DNA of 64,000 bases from Gammaproteobacteria bacterium (GCA_017425245.1 JAFOOX010000022.1:94666-158665), one strand, 5' to 3'. Shown: positions 43,957 to 52,820, counted from the stretch's first letter. The notes: generated by a model from the letters alone, not told the origin. Program-made: numbers and translations.

Positions 43957-45179
43957 ACGACCTCCTGCAGGGTCTGAGGTGAAAGCTGCGACTGATGACG
44001 GCGCACGCCGGCCAGCAGTTGCTGTAGTTCGAAGGGGCTTGGTGTGCGTTTGCGCCGTTCGCTGAAGTTGGCCAACGCCTGGCGCAGTGGTGGAATGTCC
44101 TGGCCGCTCAGGGTTTCACCCAAGTCGGCATAGATGGCCATGATCGCGCTGCTGCCGCTATGCTTGCCCAGTACCAACTGATGTTCGCGGCCCAGCAGGC
44201 GTGGATCGATGGCGGTGTAGCTGGCTGGATCCTTGAGCATGGCTGCCACATGGGTGCCGCTCTCATGGGTGAACACATGGCTGCCACACAGGCTCTTGCG
44301 CCGGGTCAGGCGCTCGCCGCTGGCGCGGGCAACAGCCCCGGCCAGGGTTGGCAAACGCTCGATGCGGACATTGGTGGCGACTCCGAGCAGCCGTTCGGCA
44401 CCCACCACCACTTCATCTAGTGCCGCATTGCCAGCCCGTTCGCCCAAACCGTTGACCGTGGTGTTGACCGAGGCAACCCCCGCGCGGATGGCGGCAAGGG
44501 TGTTGGCGGTGGCCAGACCAAAATCGTTGTGGGCATGCATCTCCACCGGCAACAGACAGCCCTGCACCAGCTGGCGCAGCTGCTGTTCGGCCCGAAACGG
44601 GTCGAGCACGCCGAGGGTGTCGGCATAGCGCAACCGGCTGGCACCCGCCGCATGGGCCCAGTCAGCGAGCTGCAACAGCCGTGGCAGTGGCGTGCGCGAG
44701 GCGTCTTCAAGGCCGATGCAGACCTTGATGCCGGCGTCGATCAGCTGACGACAGAGCAGCTGCAGGCGCTCCTGTAACTGCTCGTCATCAAGGCGCAGCT
44801 TGTGGCCGGCCAGCCCCGGCGAGGCGGGTAACGACAGATCCACCCAGTCCACACCGAGGCCGAGGCTGGCCGTCACATCTTCAGGGCGCAGCCGGCACCA
44901 GACCATGGTGGCGGCCTTAAGGCCGCTGCTGGTGAGCATGCGGATGCGCTGACACTCTTCGTGGCCCATCGCCGGTACGCCGATCTCCAGCTCGTCGACC
45001 CCGGCGGCATCCAGCAGGCGGGCGATGCGCAGCTTTTCGCGGGCGGTGAAGGCCACGCCTGGCGCCTGTTCACCATCACGCAATGTGGTGTCGTTGATGA
45101 CGAGGCGTGGGGCCGGCCGACCGGGGCTCATGTCCCCGTCGCTTGGGCTGGTGATCACGCCCTCGGCTGGGCTGTTCAT
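43953..45179 (-). CDS. nifV: homocitrate synthase NifV
   Basis: 408 residues, a DRE-TIM metallolyase condensing acetyl-CoA and 2-oxoglutarate to homocitrate, the organic ligand of FeMo-co. Motifs NDTTLRDGEQAPGVAF, ELEIGVPAMG, EDASRTPLPRLL, HAHNDFGLATANTLA and GLGERAGNAALDEV are intact; the GVAF motif after DGEQAP is the NifV form. Overlaps nifS by 4 bp and the next gene by 4 bp. Confidence 0.94.
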   Translation of the reverse strand: MNSPAEGVITSPSDGDMSPGRPAPRLVINDTTLRDGEQAPGVAFTAREKLRIARLLDAAGVDELEIGVPAMGHEECQRIRMLTSSGLKAATMVWCRLRPEDVTASLGLGVDWVDLSLPASPGLAGHKLRLDDEQLQERLQLLCRQLIDAGIKVCIGLEDASRTPLPRLLQLADWAHAAGASRLRYADTLGVLDPFRAEQQLRQLVQGCLLPVEMHAHNDFGLATANTLAAIRAGVASVNTTVNGLGERAGNAALDEVVVGAERLLGVATNVRIERLPTLAGAVARASGERLTRRKSLCGSHVFTHESGTHVAAMLKDPASYTAIDPRLLGREHQLVLGKHSGSSAIMAIYADLGETLSGQDIPPLRQALANFSERRKRTPSPFELQQLLAGVRRHQSQLSPQTLQEVV

Positions 45180-46378
45180 GCTGCCCCCGCAAATTCCGGG
45201 TTAAAGCTGCCAGCCACCGGACCATTGTCCTGCCAGTAGGGGGAAAGGGCCCGCAACCGACTGATGATGCCGGGCATGGCGCGGATCACCTGCTCGACAT
45301 CATCGGGGGTGGTGAGGGTGGAGAGCGAGAAACGGATAGCGCCGTGCGCGGCGGTGTAAGGCACGCCCATGGCCCGCATCACATGGGAGGGTTCCAGCGA
45401 ACCCGAGGTGCATGCCGAGCCAGAGCTGGCGGCGATGCCGAGCTGATTGAGCAGCAGCAGGATCGCTTCCCCTTCCACATACTCAAAGGCAATGGTGGTG
45501 GTGTTGGGCACCCGGTTGCCAACATCACCGGTGACAAAGCTGTTGGGGATGCTGGCCAGCAGCGCCTGCTCCAGCTCATCACGCAGGGCCGAGACTACGG
45601 CCATGGCCGGTAGACGCAGGGCGGCCAGCTCGGCAGCCACCCCAAAGCCAACGATACCGGCGACATTCTCGGTGCCAGCGCGGCGGCCGCGCTCCTGATG
45701 GCCACCGCGGATCAGCGGCTTGAAGCGGGTGCCACGGCGTACATAGAGGGCGCCTATCCCTTTGGGACCGTTGAATTTGTGGGCCGACAGGCTGAGGAAA
45801 TCGATGGCGCTGCGGCCCACCGCTATCGGCACCTTGCCGACCACCTGGACGCCGTCAACATGCACCAGCGCGCCCACTGCCTTGGCCTCTTCGGCCAGCT
45901 CCAATACCGGAAACAGGGTGCCAGTTTCGTTGTTGGCCCACATCAGGCTGACCACCGCCACCCGCTCCGACAGCGCCGCACTGAAGGCGGCGCGATCGAG
46001 CCGGCCTTGACTGTCGACGCCGATGCGGTGGATGACATAGCCCTTGGTGGCTAGGTGGTCACACAGGGCTAACACTGCCGGATGTTCAACCGCACTGGTA
46101 ATGATCTCGTTGCGCTGCGGTTGAGCTTCCAGCGCCGACAGAATGGCGGTGTTGTTGGCCTCAGTGGCGCCGGACATAAAGATGATTTCACTGGCCAGAT
46201 CGGCGCGCAGCAGGTTAGCCACCTGCAGCCGGGCAACCTCAATGGCGCTTGCTACCGGCTTGCCGAAATCGTGTATGGATGAAGGGTTACCATAATAGTC
46301 ACGTAGATAGGGCACCATTGCCTCGAAGGCCTGAGGGGCGAGCGGGGTGGTGGCGTTGTTGTCGAGATAGATCGGCAT
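45176..46378 (-). CDS. nifS: nitrogenase-associated cysteine desulfurase NifS
   Basis: 400 residues of the IscS/NifS branch. It supplies sulfur for Fe-S clusters of nitrogenase. YLDNNATTPLAPQ at the start, PLP lysine in SLSAHKFNGPKG, catalytic Cys in ASSGSACTSGSLEP. The ATG, behind GGAG, was chosen over a longer 31-codon extension that overlaps the promoter. It is the first gene of the operon nifS-nifV-orf-nifZ-nifM. Confidence 0.93.
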   Translation of the reverse strand: MPIYLDNNATTPLAPQAFEAMVPYLRDYYGNPSSIHDFGKPVASAIEVARLQVANLLRADLASEIIFMSGATEANNTAILSALEAQPQRNEIITSAVEHPAVLALCDHLATKGYVIHRIGVDSQGRLDRAAFSAALSERVAVVSLMWANNETGTLFPVLELAEEAKAVGALVHVDGVQVVGKVPIAVGRSAIDFLSLSAHKFNGPKGIGALYVRRGTRFKPLIRGGHQERGRRAGTENVAGIVGFGVAAELAALRLPAMAVVSALRDELEQALLASIPNSFVTGDVGNRVPNTTTIAFEYVEGEAILLLLNQLGIAASSGSACTSGSLEPSHVMRAMGVPYTAAHGAIRFSLSTLTTPDDVEQVIRAMPGIISRLRALSPYWQDNGPVAGSFNPEFAGAA

Positions 46379-46418
46379 GGCTGCACTCCGGCGTCTGAGG
46401 GTGGACCCTGAGTGTCGA

Positions 46419-46433
46419 GCAAACCCGGTGCCA
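46419..46433 (-). promoter_or_regulatory. sigma-54 promoter of the nifS operon
   Basis: On the - strand TGGCAC-CGGGT-TTGC, a perfect match to the -24/-12 consensus (TGGCAC-N5-TTGC). It is 40 bp upstream of the nifS ATG, with an A+T-rich stretch (46445-46470) just upstream that could bind IHF. Confidence 0.88.
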
Positions 46434-46527
46434 GTCGTTGTTATGGAATTTAATTTAATTAAATCAATCAAGTGGCAACGTCATGTGATGTTGGCCGCGT
46501 TACTGCTGCTGACAATGATGGTTGCTT

Positions 46528-46543
46528 TGTCGCGGAGCTGACA
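46528..46543. promoter_or_regulatory. NifA upstream activator site of the nifS operon
   Basis: TGT-CGCGGAGCTG-ACA, an exact TGT-N10-ACA inside a longer inverted repeat CTTTGTC/GACAAAG. It is about 100 bp upstream of the -24 element, a usual distance. Confidence 0.83.
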
Positions 46544-46570
46544 AAGCCCAACTCGGGATTTTTGGTACAG

Positions 46571-46607
46571 CGGTAAAACAGCAACGGGGGCCTTTGCCCC
46601 CGTTGCT
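46571..46607 (-). terminator. rho-independent terminator of mltD
   Basis: A perfect 12-bp stem AGCAACGGGGGC/GCCCCCGTTGCT with CTTT loop, just 16 bp past the mltD stop, followed on the - strand by GTTTTACC. Confidence 0.82.
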
Positions 46608-46622
46608 ACTGGTCAGATGGCA

Positions 46623-48239
46623 TCAATTGACGTGGACGCGCAGGGTCTGGCCAGGCTGCAGGCCGTCGCCGGACAGATCATTCCAACGTCGCAGATCCTG
46701 TACCGATACACTGAAGCGTTTGGCGATCAGGTACAGGGAATCACCCGAATTGACCTTGTAAGTGGTGGCCTTGCTGCTTGCGACAGCGGTGCGGGCGGGC
46801 GCTTTGCTGCTACCGGGGTAGATCACCAAGTTTTGCCCCACAGAAAGCCGGCTGCGCTTGCTCAGATTATTCCAGGCCATCAGGTCATTCACGGACACCC
46901 GGTGGTTTTTGGCGATGTGCGAGAGGGTGTCCCCTTTGCGAACCTTGTAACTGGCGCGGCGGCCCTGGCGTTCGGCTTGGGTGGCGCGGCCAACACTGTC
47001 GCTGGCGAGCAGTTGACGGGCGTTAATGCCCGGCAGTGCCTCGGTAGAGACTGGCACTATGATGCTCTTGCCGGCGGTCAACCGGCCATTGCGGATCTGG
47101 TTAAGATCAGCAACCAGTTTGGCATCGGTCTGATATTTCTGAGCGATTTGGGCCAGGGTTTCACCGCGTTTGACCTTGTGGCGGGTCCAGCTCAGCCGCT
47201 CATCCGGTTTGAGCTGTAGCAAGGTACGTTCGAACTGTTCGATAGCCGACAGCGGCAGCAGCAGGTTATGGGGCCCCTCGGGTGCGGTGGCCCAACGGCT
47301 GAAGCCCGGGTTGTAGCGCAGCAGTTCTTCAACCGGCAGTCCGGCGATGCGGGCTGCCAGTGACAGGTCGATCTGGCCGCGGGTATCGACCATGGCCAGT
47401 CGTGGCTCGTCGGCAATCGGTGGCAGGTTAACGCCGTAGCCATCGTTGTTGCGCACGATCTCGGACAGGGCCAGCAACTTCGGTACGTAGTTACGGGTCT
47501 CTTCCGGTAGGTCCAGTGACCAGTAGTCGGTCGGACGATTGCGGGCAATGTTGCTCTTGATGGCGCGTGACACCCGGCCTTCACCGGCGTTGTAGGCAGC
47601 GAGGGCACAGAGCCAGTCGCCGTCAAACATCTCGTTGAGCTTCTGTAGGTAATCGAGCGCGGCGTTGGTCGAGGCGACGACGTCGCGGCGACCGTCATAC
47701 CAGAAATCCTGGCGCAAGCCGTAGTGCTTGCCGGTTTCCGGAATGAACTGCCACAGGCCGGAAGCGTGAGCGCGGCTGTAGGCGTGGGGATCATAGGCGC
47801 TTTCAATCACCGGCAGCAGTGCCAACTCGGTGGGCATGCCGCGCCGTTCAATCTCGTTGAGCACCATATACATGAAGGGTTCGGCGCGTTCGCCGACACG
47901 CATCAGATAATTGGGATCCTTGAGCATGTTGCGACGATGGATCTCGACCCGGCTGTTGTGCACGGCATCGAACCGCATGCCACCTCGCAATCGTTGCCAC
48001 AAATCGGGGGCTGGCAGTGAGGGCAAGCGTTCAGGTAATGACTGGTGATAGAGCGAACGTTTAGCGCGGCTTGAGTGAAGGCGACTGGTGGCCAGCGCAT
48101 CACTGATTGGACCTGGGCTGCGTGCATACTCCGACTCTTGCTGAGCCTCAACCTGCTGATGCTCAACAGGGTTGAGGCTTTGGCAGCCTGCTAGCAGCAG
48201 AGAGAAGACGATCCCTGTTAATAGAGCTATTGCCCGCAT
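46623..48239 (-). CDS. mltD: membrane-bound lytic murein transglycosylase D
   Basis: 538 residues. Lipoprotein signal with LLLAGC, SLT catalytic domain (ESAYDPHAYSRAHASGLWQF, catalytic Glu; AAYNAGEGRV) and three C-terminal LysM repeats (HKVKRGETLAQIAQK, YKVRKGDTLSHIAKN, YKVNSGDSLYLIAKR). It cleaves glycan strands in the outer-membrane periphery, producing 1,6-anhydro ends. Tail ends after LysM 3 with TLRVHVN. It is next to gloB as in other gammaproteobacteria. Confidence 0.94.
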   Translation of the reverse strand: MRAIALLTGIVFSLLLAGCQSLNPVEHQQVEAQQESEYARSPGPISDALATSRLHSSRAKRSLYHQSLPERLPSLPAPDLWQRLRGGMRFDAVHNSRVEIHRRNMLKDPNYLMRVGERAEPFMYMVLNEIERRGMPTELALLPVIESAYDPHAYSRAHASGLWQFIPETGKHYGLRQDFWYDGRRDVVASTNAALDYLQKLNEMFDGDWLCALAAYNAGEGRVSRAIKSNIARNRPTDYWSLDLPEETRNYVPKLLALSEIVRNNDGYGVNLPPIADEPRLAMVDTRGQIDLSLAARIAGLPVEELLRYNPGFSRWATAPEGPHNLLLPLSAIEQFERTLLQLKPDERLSWTRHKVKRGETLAQIAQKYQTDAKLVADLNQIRNGRLTAGKSIIVPVSTEALPGINARQLLASDSVGRATQAERQGRRASYKVRKGDTLSHIAKNHRVSVNDLMAWNNLSKRSRLSVGQNLVIYPGSSKAPARTAVASSKATTYKVNSGDSLYLIAKRFSVSVQDLRRWNDLSGDGLQPGQTLRVHVN

Positions 48240-48319
48240 GACCTTACCGCTTGATGATTAACGGGCGAATGGTAGGTGCGAACCCCGCCCCGGATCAACC
48301 CAAAAGGGGGCGACACAGC

Positions 48320-49087
48320 TCAAGCTGTACGAAAAATGTCCTTTAGTTGCCTCATTAATGTGAAGGCGGTCACGCTGTTGCCATCCCTTGCCCCAACAGC
48401 CAGCTGTAACTCCGGTAGATGGCAGCGCAAAAAGGGGTTGGTCTTTTTCTCATCTCGGAGCGTGGATGGCAACGTGGGCTCGTTACGCTGACGGGCACTG
48501 CGATCGCGGGTGAGGCGCTCGTGGATATGGTGGTTGCCCGGTTCCAGCTCTGCTGCGAATGCCAAGTTGCCGAGCGTGTACTCATGGGCGCAGCAGATCA
48601 GGGTGTCATCGGGAAGGCTTACAAGGCGCAATAACGAGTCATGCATTTGTTGTGGCGAGCCTTCCAACAGCCGGCCGCAACCGGCGCCGAACAGGGTGTC
48701 ACCACAGAACAGCCATTTACCGATACGGTATGCGAGGTGGTGCAGGGTATGGCCGGGTACTGCCAGTACCTCAATGGCCAGCTCCATGCTGGGGAGGGAT
48801 AGCTGATCACCGTCGCTACAAGGGTGGGTGAGCAGTGGACCGACGTCAGCCGCACAACCGATCACTTGGCAGTTGGGACTCATCGCCTTGAGGGCGGCCA
48901 CGCCACCGATGTGGTCGGCATGATGATGAGTGATCAGCAAGGCCGCCAGATGCAGTCGCCGGCTGCTGAGCATACGGGTCACCGGCCTCGCTTCACCGGG
49001 ATCTACCACCACGGCGTGGTGGCCGTCATCAACCACCCATACATAATTGTCATGCAGCACTGCGACCGGGGTCAGGGTGAGGGGCAT
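48320..49087 (-). CDS. gloB: hydroxyacylglutathione hydrolase (glyoxalase II)
   Basis: 255 residues of the metallo-beta-lactamase fold, hydrolysing S-lactoylglutathione to lactate and glutathione. Metal-binding motif LITHHHADHIGG, later VPGHTLHH, CGDTLFGAGCGR and ICCAHEYTLGNLAFA. The ATG behind AGGAG was chosen over a longer frame. It is divergent from the methyltransferase gene across 92 bp and 80 bp upstream of mltD on the same strand. Confidence 0.93.
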   Translation of the reverse strand: MPLTLTPVAVLHDNYVWVVDDGHHAVVVDPGEARPVTRMLSSRRLHLAALLITHHHADHIGGVAALKAMSPNCQVIGCAADVGPLLTHPCSDGDQLSLPSMELAIEVLAVPGHTLHHLAYRIGKWLFCGDTLFGAGCGRLLEGSPQQMHDSLLRLVSLPDDTLICCAHEYTLGNLAFAAELEPGNHHIHERLTRDRSARQRNEPTLPSTLRDEKKTNPFLRCHLPELQLAVGARDGNSVTAFTLMRQLKDIFRTA

Positions 49088-49179
49088 GGTTGCGCTCCTT
49101 GGCGCCGGGTTATCTCTGTCATCACCATCAATCTTGTGTACTCTTGCCTTAAGTGCAACCCGGTGCAAGGAGTCCTTGG

Positions 49180-49881
49180 GTGATTGCCTTTGGCACAGAT
49201 TCAGATCCACTCCATAACTGGCTATGGGCCAGCATCAATGGTCGACTGCAGCCGTGGTGGCCAAGACTATTTGGCTACCACCTGATTGCCATTGGCGATC
49301 AGGCGCTGCATCTGGATTTTGCCGGTAGTCCGATTCGTCACCAGTGCCTCATTGGGCAGGGGGGCCACGTCAATGCCCGGCCTGACGCCTTGCCTTTGCC
49401 GGAGCATTCAGTGGATGTGGTGGTACTGCCGTTTACCTTGCACCATGCCGAAGATCCCCATCAGGTAATGCGCGAAGCCTATCGGGTACTGATCCCGGGC
49501 GGTCATCTGGTGATCATCCAACCCAATCCATTTAGCCCCGTCGTGTTTGGTGCCCGTCTCGGCAGTCGTCGCCGCGAGCCTTTGTGGCAGGGGCGCTGGC
49601 TCAGCCCCTGGCGCTGGCGTGATTGGTTGTCGCTGTTGGCCTGCGACCTTCGATACCGTGATCAGCTGTGCTTTGGCAGTCTGTTTGGCAGCCAACCGCC
49701 ACCTGCCCGCTGGGAGGAGTTTGCCAGCCACCATTTACCATGGCTGGGGGGGGTTGAGTTGGTGATCGCCTGCAAGACTGAGATTCCTCTAACCTTGGTA
49801 CGTCAACCGGCTCGGCGCAAGATGGCCTCCCCGCGGCCGGCCTTGGCCCCCCAAGTGCGAATGCCCACGCTCCGCAGCTGA
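49180..49881 (+). CDS. YafS-like class I SAM methyltransferase-fold protein
   Basis: 233 residues, starting GTG with AAGGAG 8 bases upstream. Core methyltransferase motifs are weak but present: DALPLPEHSVDVVVLPFTLHHAEDPHQVMREAYRVLIPGGHLVI, where the D and the LIPGGHLV block are motifs III-V. The glycine-rich SAM loop is poor, so catalysis is uncertain. Divergent position to gloB matches yafS of enteric bacteria. Its stop codon lies 9 bp before the NifA site of nifU. Confidence 0.74.
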   Translation: MIAFGTDSDPLHNWLWASINGRLQPWWPRLFGYHLIAIGDQALHLDFAGSPIRHQCLIGQGGHVNARPDALPLPEHSVDVVVLPFTLHHAEDPHQVMREAYRVLIPGGHLVIIQPNPFSPVVFGARLGSRRREPLWQGRWLSPWRWRDWLSLLACDLRYRDQLCFGSLFGSQPPPARWEEFASHHLPWLGGVELVIACKTEIPLTLVRQPARRKMASPRPALAPQVRMPTLRS

Positions 49882-49889
49882 ACCGCAGT

Positions 49890-49905
49890 TGTCGGCTTGC
49901 CGACA
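49890..49905. promoter_or_regulatory. NifA upstream activator site of nifU
   Basis: TGT-CGGCTTGCCG-ACA, an exact TGT-N10-ACA with nearly full dyad symmetry (TTGTCGGC/GCCGACAA), abutting the end of the methyltransferase gene. Confidence 0.83.
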
Positions 49906-49987
49906 AAGCGTTGGCCGGTGTCAGACAGGGCTGTGATCCTGGCTCGTTTCTGAACGCCAACCTTTTGTTTTTAAATGACTCAGATTT

Positions 49988-50003
49988 CGGCCTTAGCTTT
50001 GCA
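49988..50003 (+). promoter_or_regulatory. sigma-54-like promoter of nifU
   Basis: CGGCCT-TAGCT-TTGCA: invariant GG and GC with 10 bp between, but -24 hexamer less perfect than that of nifS. It is 57 bp before the ATG and about 90 bp from the NifA site, with an A+T-rich stretch between for IHF. Confidence 0.72.
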
Positions 50004-50059
50004 GCAGGGTTAACGGCGGCGTCGCCGCTCTACCCAGCATCAGCAAGGCCGGAGGCGTT

Positions 50060-50938
50060 ATGTGGGATTATTCCGAAAAGGTTAAAGAGCATTTCTTCAA
50101 CCCGCGCAATGCCAAGGTGGTGACCGATGCCAACGGCATCGGCGATGTTGGCTCCATCAGTTGTGGTGATGCACTGCGCTTGATGTTGAAGGTGGATCCG
50201 GAGAGCGATCGTATCCTTGACGCCGGTTTCCAGACATTTGGTTGTGGCAGTGCCATTGCTTCCAGCTCCGCGCTGACTGAACTGGTGATTGGTCGCACCT
50301 TGGATGAAGCTCTGACCATCACCAATCAGCAGATCGCTGAATATCTCGATGGCTTGCCGCCTGAGAAGATGCACTGTTCGGTGATGGGGATGGAGGCACT
50401 GCATGCGGCCGTCGCCAACTACCGTGGCGAGGTGTGTGACCACGACCATGAAGAGGGTGAGCTGATCTGCCGCTGCTTCGGTATCGACAGTGCCCTGATC
50501 GACAAGGTGGTAGCCCAGAATGGGCTGACAACCCTTGAGCAGGTGATTCAGTACACCAAGGCTGGCGGTGCCTGCGCCACCTGTCATGACAAGATTGAGG
50601 CGCGTATCCATGCCGTTATGGCCGATGGTGCGGCTGTTGCCGTTGCTACCCCGTCACCGGAGATCGAGGCTGAGCCTGTGGCTGCCGGCCCGCGCTCTGC
50701 CTATCAACGTATTAAGGTGATCGAAGGGGTGATTGAGCGGATGCGGCCGATCTTCGTGCGCGATGGCGGTGACATCAGCTTGGTCGATGTTGATGGCGAT
50801 CTGGTCTACGTCCGTCTGACTGGGGCCTGTGCCGGTTGCGGTATGTCATTCGCCACCCTCAGTGCCCTTCAGCAGCAGCTGTGCGACGCCCTCGGTGAAG
50901 CGGTGGATGTGTTTCCAGTGGGTACGCCGAAGAATTGA
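50060..50938 (+). CDS. nifU: Fe-S cluster scaffold NifU
   Basis: 292 residues, full modular NifU: N-terminal IscU-like domain with Cys in SISCGDA, FGCGSA and KMHCSVMG; central [2Fe-2S] domain with ICRCFGI and CATC; C-terminal Nfu domain with GACAGCGMS. It builds Fe-S clusters for nitrogenase with sulfur from NifS. It is on the opposite strand from nifS and separated by three non-nif genes. Confidence 0.95.
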   Translation: MWDYSEKVKEHFFNPRNAKVVTDANGIGDVGSISCGDALRLMLKVDPESDRILDAGFQTFGCGSAIASSSALTELVIGRTLDEALTITNQQIAEYLDGLPPEKMHCSVMGMEALHAAVANYRGEVCDHDHEEGELICRCFGIDSALIDKVVAQNGLTTLEQVIQYTKAGGACATCHDKIEARIHAVMADGAAVAVATPSPEIEAEPVAAGPRSAYQRIKVIEGVIERMRPIFVRDGGDISLVDVDGDLVYVRLTGACAGCGMSFATLSALQQQLCDALGEAVDVFPVGTPKN

Positions 50939-50988
50939 TGCCCTCGCGGCCATTAGGGTGGTGATGCGGCTGCGTCGCTGGATGCCAG

Positions 50989-51375
50989 TCGCATCTCGCA
51001 TCTCGCATCTGAGATTGCGGCTGCGCCGCAGGCCTTCAGACAAATCGCGTGGCGATTTGATAAGAGCGCCTGCCGGTGCGGGCCGGGCGTTGGAATGCCA
51101 GTGCATGGCTGCAGATTGCGCCTGCGGCGCCCGGATGCGGGGTGCCGCCCCCGCACGACGGGCAGGAAAGCCGTTTCCGCACGGCCTCCTGCACCCACCG
51201 GCGGCCCCCGAGATCACCACCATCGATAACCGTTGTGCGGTCTTCCGGTGCCACAATGTGCCATCCTTGGCTCATAGTGGCTTTCGGCAACGTCCTGTTG
51301 CCTCAACCCCTACGCCCGGCTGGCTGTGGGTTGTCTTGCCGCCGTGCAGGTGGTGATCGAGGGGTAGGGCGAAAG
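50989..51375 (+). repeat. composite hairpin repeat, copy E
   Basis: Starts with three GCATCTC heptamers, then TGCGGC-TGC-GCCGCA (51016-51030), AAATCGC-GTG-GCGATTT, GCGCC-TGC-GGCGC (51118-51130), a GCAGGA/TCCTGC long stem, and a core bounded by CCCCGAGATCACCACC and GGTGGTGATCGAGGGG holding GGCAAC-GTCCT-GTTGCC (51286-51302). It is 3' of nifU in the same orientation. The remaining 175 bp to the next gene hold nothing recognised. Confidence 0.86.
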
Positions 51376-51549
51376 CCAAGCGCTGTTAGGGTTAACCCGA
51401 GTGCCTGCGTTTCACGCACGGCCAGCTTGACTTCCTTGGTGATTCAGGCGAGAAATCAGCCATATGGAACACATTCACCGTTGATCGCTGCTGCGGGAAA
51501 ACGAGCAGGGCGGTTGATAACACCGCCAAGCCGCAAAGGAGGCTGCTTC

Positions 51550-52029
51550 GTGGGCATAGACGTTCGGCAAGATGACCTCTCCTCCATGGAAGTTCAGTCG
51601 CTCATTGCGTTACACCTCTCGGGCATGCATAGCAATTCTCCTCCTGGCCACGTTCATGCCCTCGCAATCGAGAGCCTTCGGGCGCAGAGTGTTACCTTCT
51701 GGACTGCGTGGGAAGATGGTCTCTTGTGTGGGTGCGGAGCACTGAAAGAACTGGATCCTCGCACCGGCGAGATCAAATCCATGCGTACGCAGCCCGCCTT
51801 TCTGCGGCGCGGCGTCGGGCAAGCGATCCTTGATGAAATCGTTCGTGTGGCCCGTCAGCGTGGATACTCACGCCTGCTTCTTGAGACTGGCACAGGCGAG
51901 GCCTTTGAGCCTGCGCATGCGTTGTACCGCAGGAATGGCTTCGAGCCGAGCGGCGCCTTTGGCGAGTATCCCGCTACAGACTTCAACGTGTTCATGGCCA
52001 AGGCTCTTGCTCAGCCCGTCACGGCCTAA
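51550..52029 (+). CDS. GNAT family N-acetyltransferase, possible integron cassette
   Basis: 159 residues. Typical GNAT core: GHVHALAIESLR, TFWTAWEDGLLCGCGAL, IKSMRTQPAFLRRGVGQAIL (acetyl-CoA P-loop RRGVGQ), LETGTGEAFEPAHALYRRNGF. The GTG start has AAAGGAGG seven bases upstream, which the ATG 13 codons later does not. Substrate unknown. Its stop codon lies inside an attC-like half site, which suggests origin as an integron gene cassette. Confidence 0.78.
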   Translation: MGIDVRQDDLSSMEVQSLIALHLSGMHSNSPPGHVHALAIESLRAQSVTFWTAWEDGLLCGCGALKELDPRTGEIKSMRTQPAFLRRGVGQAILDEIVRVARQRGYSRLLLETGTGEAFEPAHALYRRNGFEPSGAFGEYPATDFNVFMAKALAQPVTA

Positions 52030-52046
52030 CAATGCGTTCGGGCCGA
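52024..52046 (+). repeat. truncated attC-like site
   Basis: GCCTAACAATGCGTTCGG at the gene end fits the RYYYAAC core and adjacent L-box of integron attC sites. The second half ending GTTRRRY is not found downstream, so the site is probably cut. A GTTAGGG string at 51385 could mark the other cassette border. Confidence 0.55.
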
Positions 52047-52344
52047 TACTGCACAAGGGCTGATCAGCTGGTCAAATTTGGACGCTGATTGACAGCGCTG
52101 ATTACGTTCGCTGCGGTAGTAAACGCCGGACAGCCATCGATGGTGGCACTTCGCGCGTCTGGGAACACACCACAGGCAACTCGCCCCCGCAGCTGCTTGG
52201 CCAAGGAATCTGGGATTGCAATTGTTATGCGGCTTGGCGCTGGGGTAGGGGGTGGCAGCAGGCTTTTAAGAAATGCGACGCTTACGCCACCCCTGATCAC
52301 GCGCGTTTGTGCGATGGCGATTTCGGCACCAGCGTTTCCTTTGA

Positions 52345-52481
52345 CGCAAAGGGCGATGATTGGCGAATCGACGCACGCCGATGCCATCCTCGACCGCTTG
52401 GTCCATGGTTCACTACGCATCGAACTGCAGGGGAAATCGCTGCGCAAAACCGGCGTCAGCTTGACGGATGTCGATCACTAA
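52345..52481 (+). pseudogene. IS21-type istB 3' remnant
   Basis: The frame reading STHADAILDRLVHGSLRIELQGKSLRK matches the C-terminus of the IstB transposition ATPase. The upstream Walker motifs are absent, so only the 3' part of an insertion sequence remains. Confidence 0.7.
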
Positions 52482-52532
52482 AACACCATGGTGCCTCGCC
52501 CCTGCACGGCGGTGTGCGAGTGATCGCCATCG

Positions 52533-52793
52533 ATGTTATTGACCGATGATCGGCATCGTGGTAATACGCAGTTGGCGCTGTTGCAGCGGTTATCCTGGTC
52601 AGAAGGCCTGTATTTGGCTTGGATTACCGCCTTGACCATCGGCTATGGCGATCTCACTCCTAAAACAGGTGCTGCGCGTTTGCGGTGCATTGCTATTGCT
52701 TTAGTTGGGCTGGTGTTTAGCGCCCTGTTTACTGGTATTGCCCTTGACGCCTGTGGCCTGACGATTGAGCGTTACCCGGGGATCTTGGGTTAA
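52533..52793 (+). pseudogene. truncated two-helix K+ channel (Ion_trans_2)
   Basis: 86 residues with selectivity filter ITALTIGYGDLTPKTG and one following helix. The first transmembrane helix expected before LSWSEGLYLAWI is missing, and the sequence upstream is the insertion-sequence remnant, so the gene looks 5'-truncated. The ATG has no good ribosome site. Confidence 0.6.
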
Positions 52794-52820
52794 GCGTCCG
52801 CCAAGTGGCGGACGCTTAAC
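52789..52820. terminator. 14-bp perfect hairpin after channel fragment
   Basis: GTTAAGCGTCCGCC-AAGT-GGCGGACGCTTAAC spans the channel stop codon. Very strong stem, no U-run; may act as a bidirectional terminator with the - strand genes on the right. Confidence 0.6.

Noticed and set aside
52064..52447. - strand protein opposite the istB remnant
   Set aside because: Antisense to a better-supported insertion-sequence fragment; no recognisable domain.
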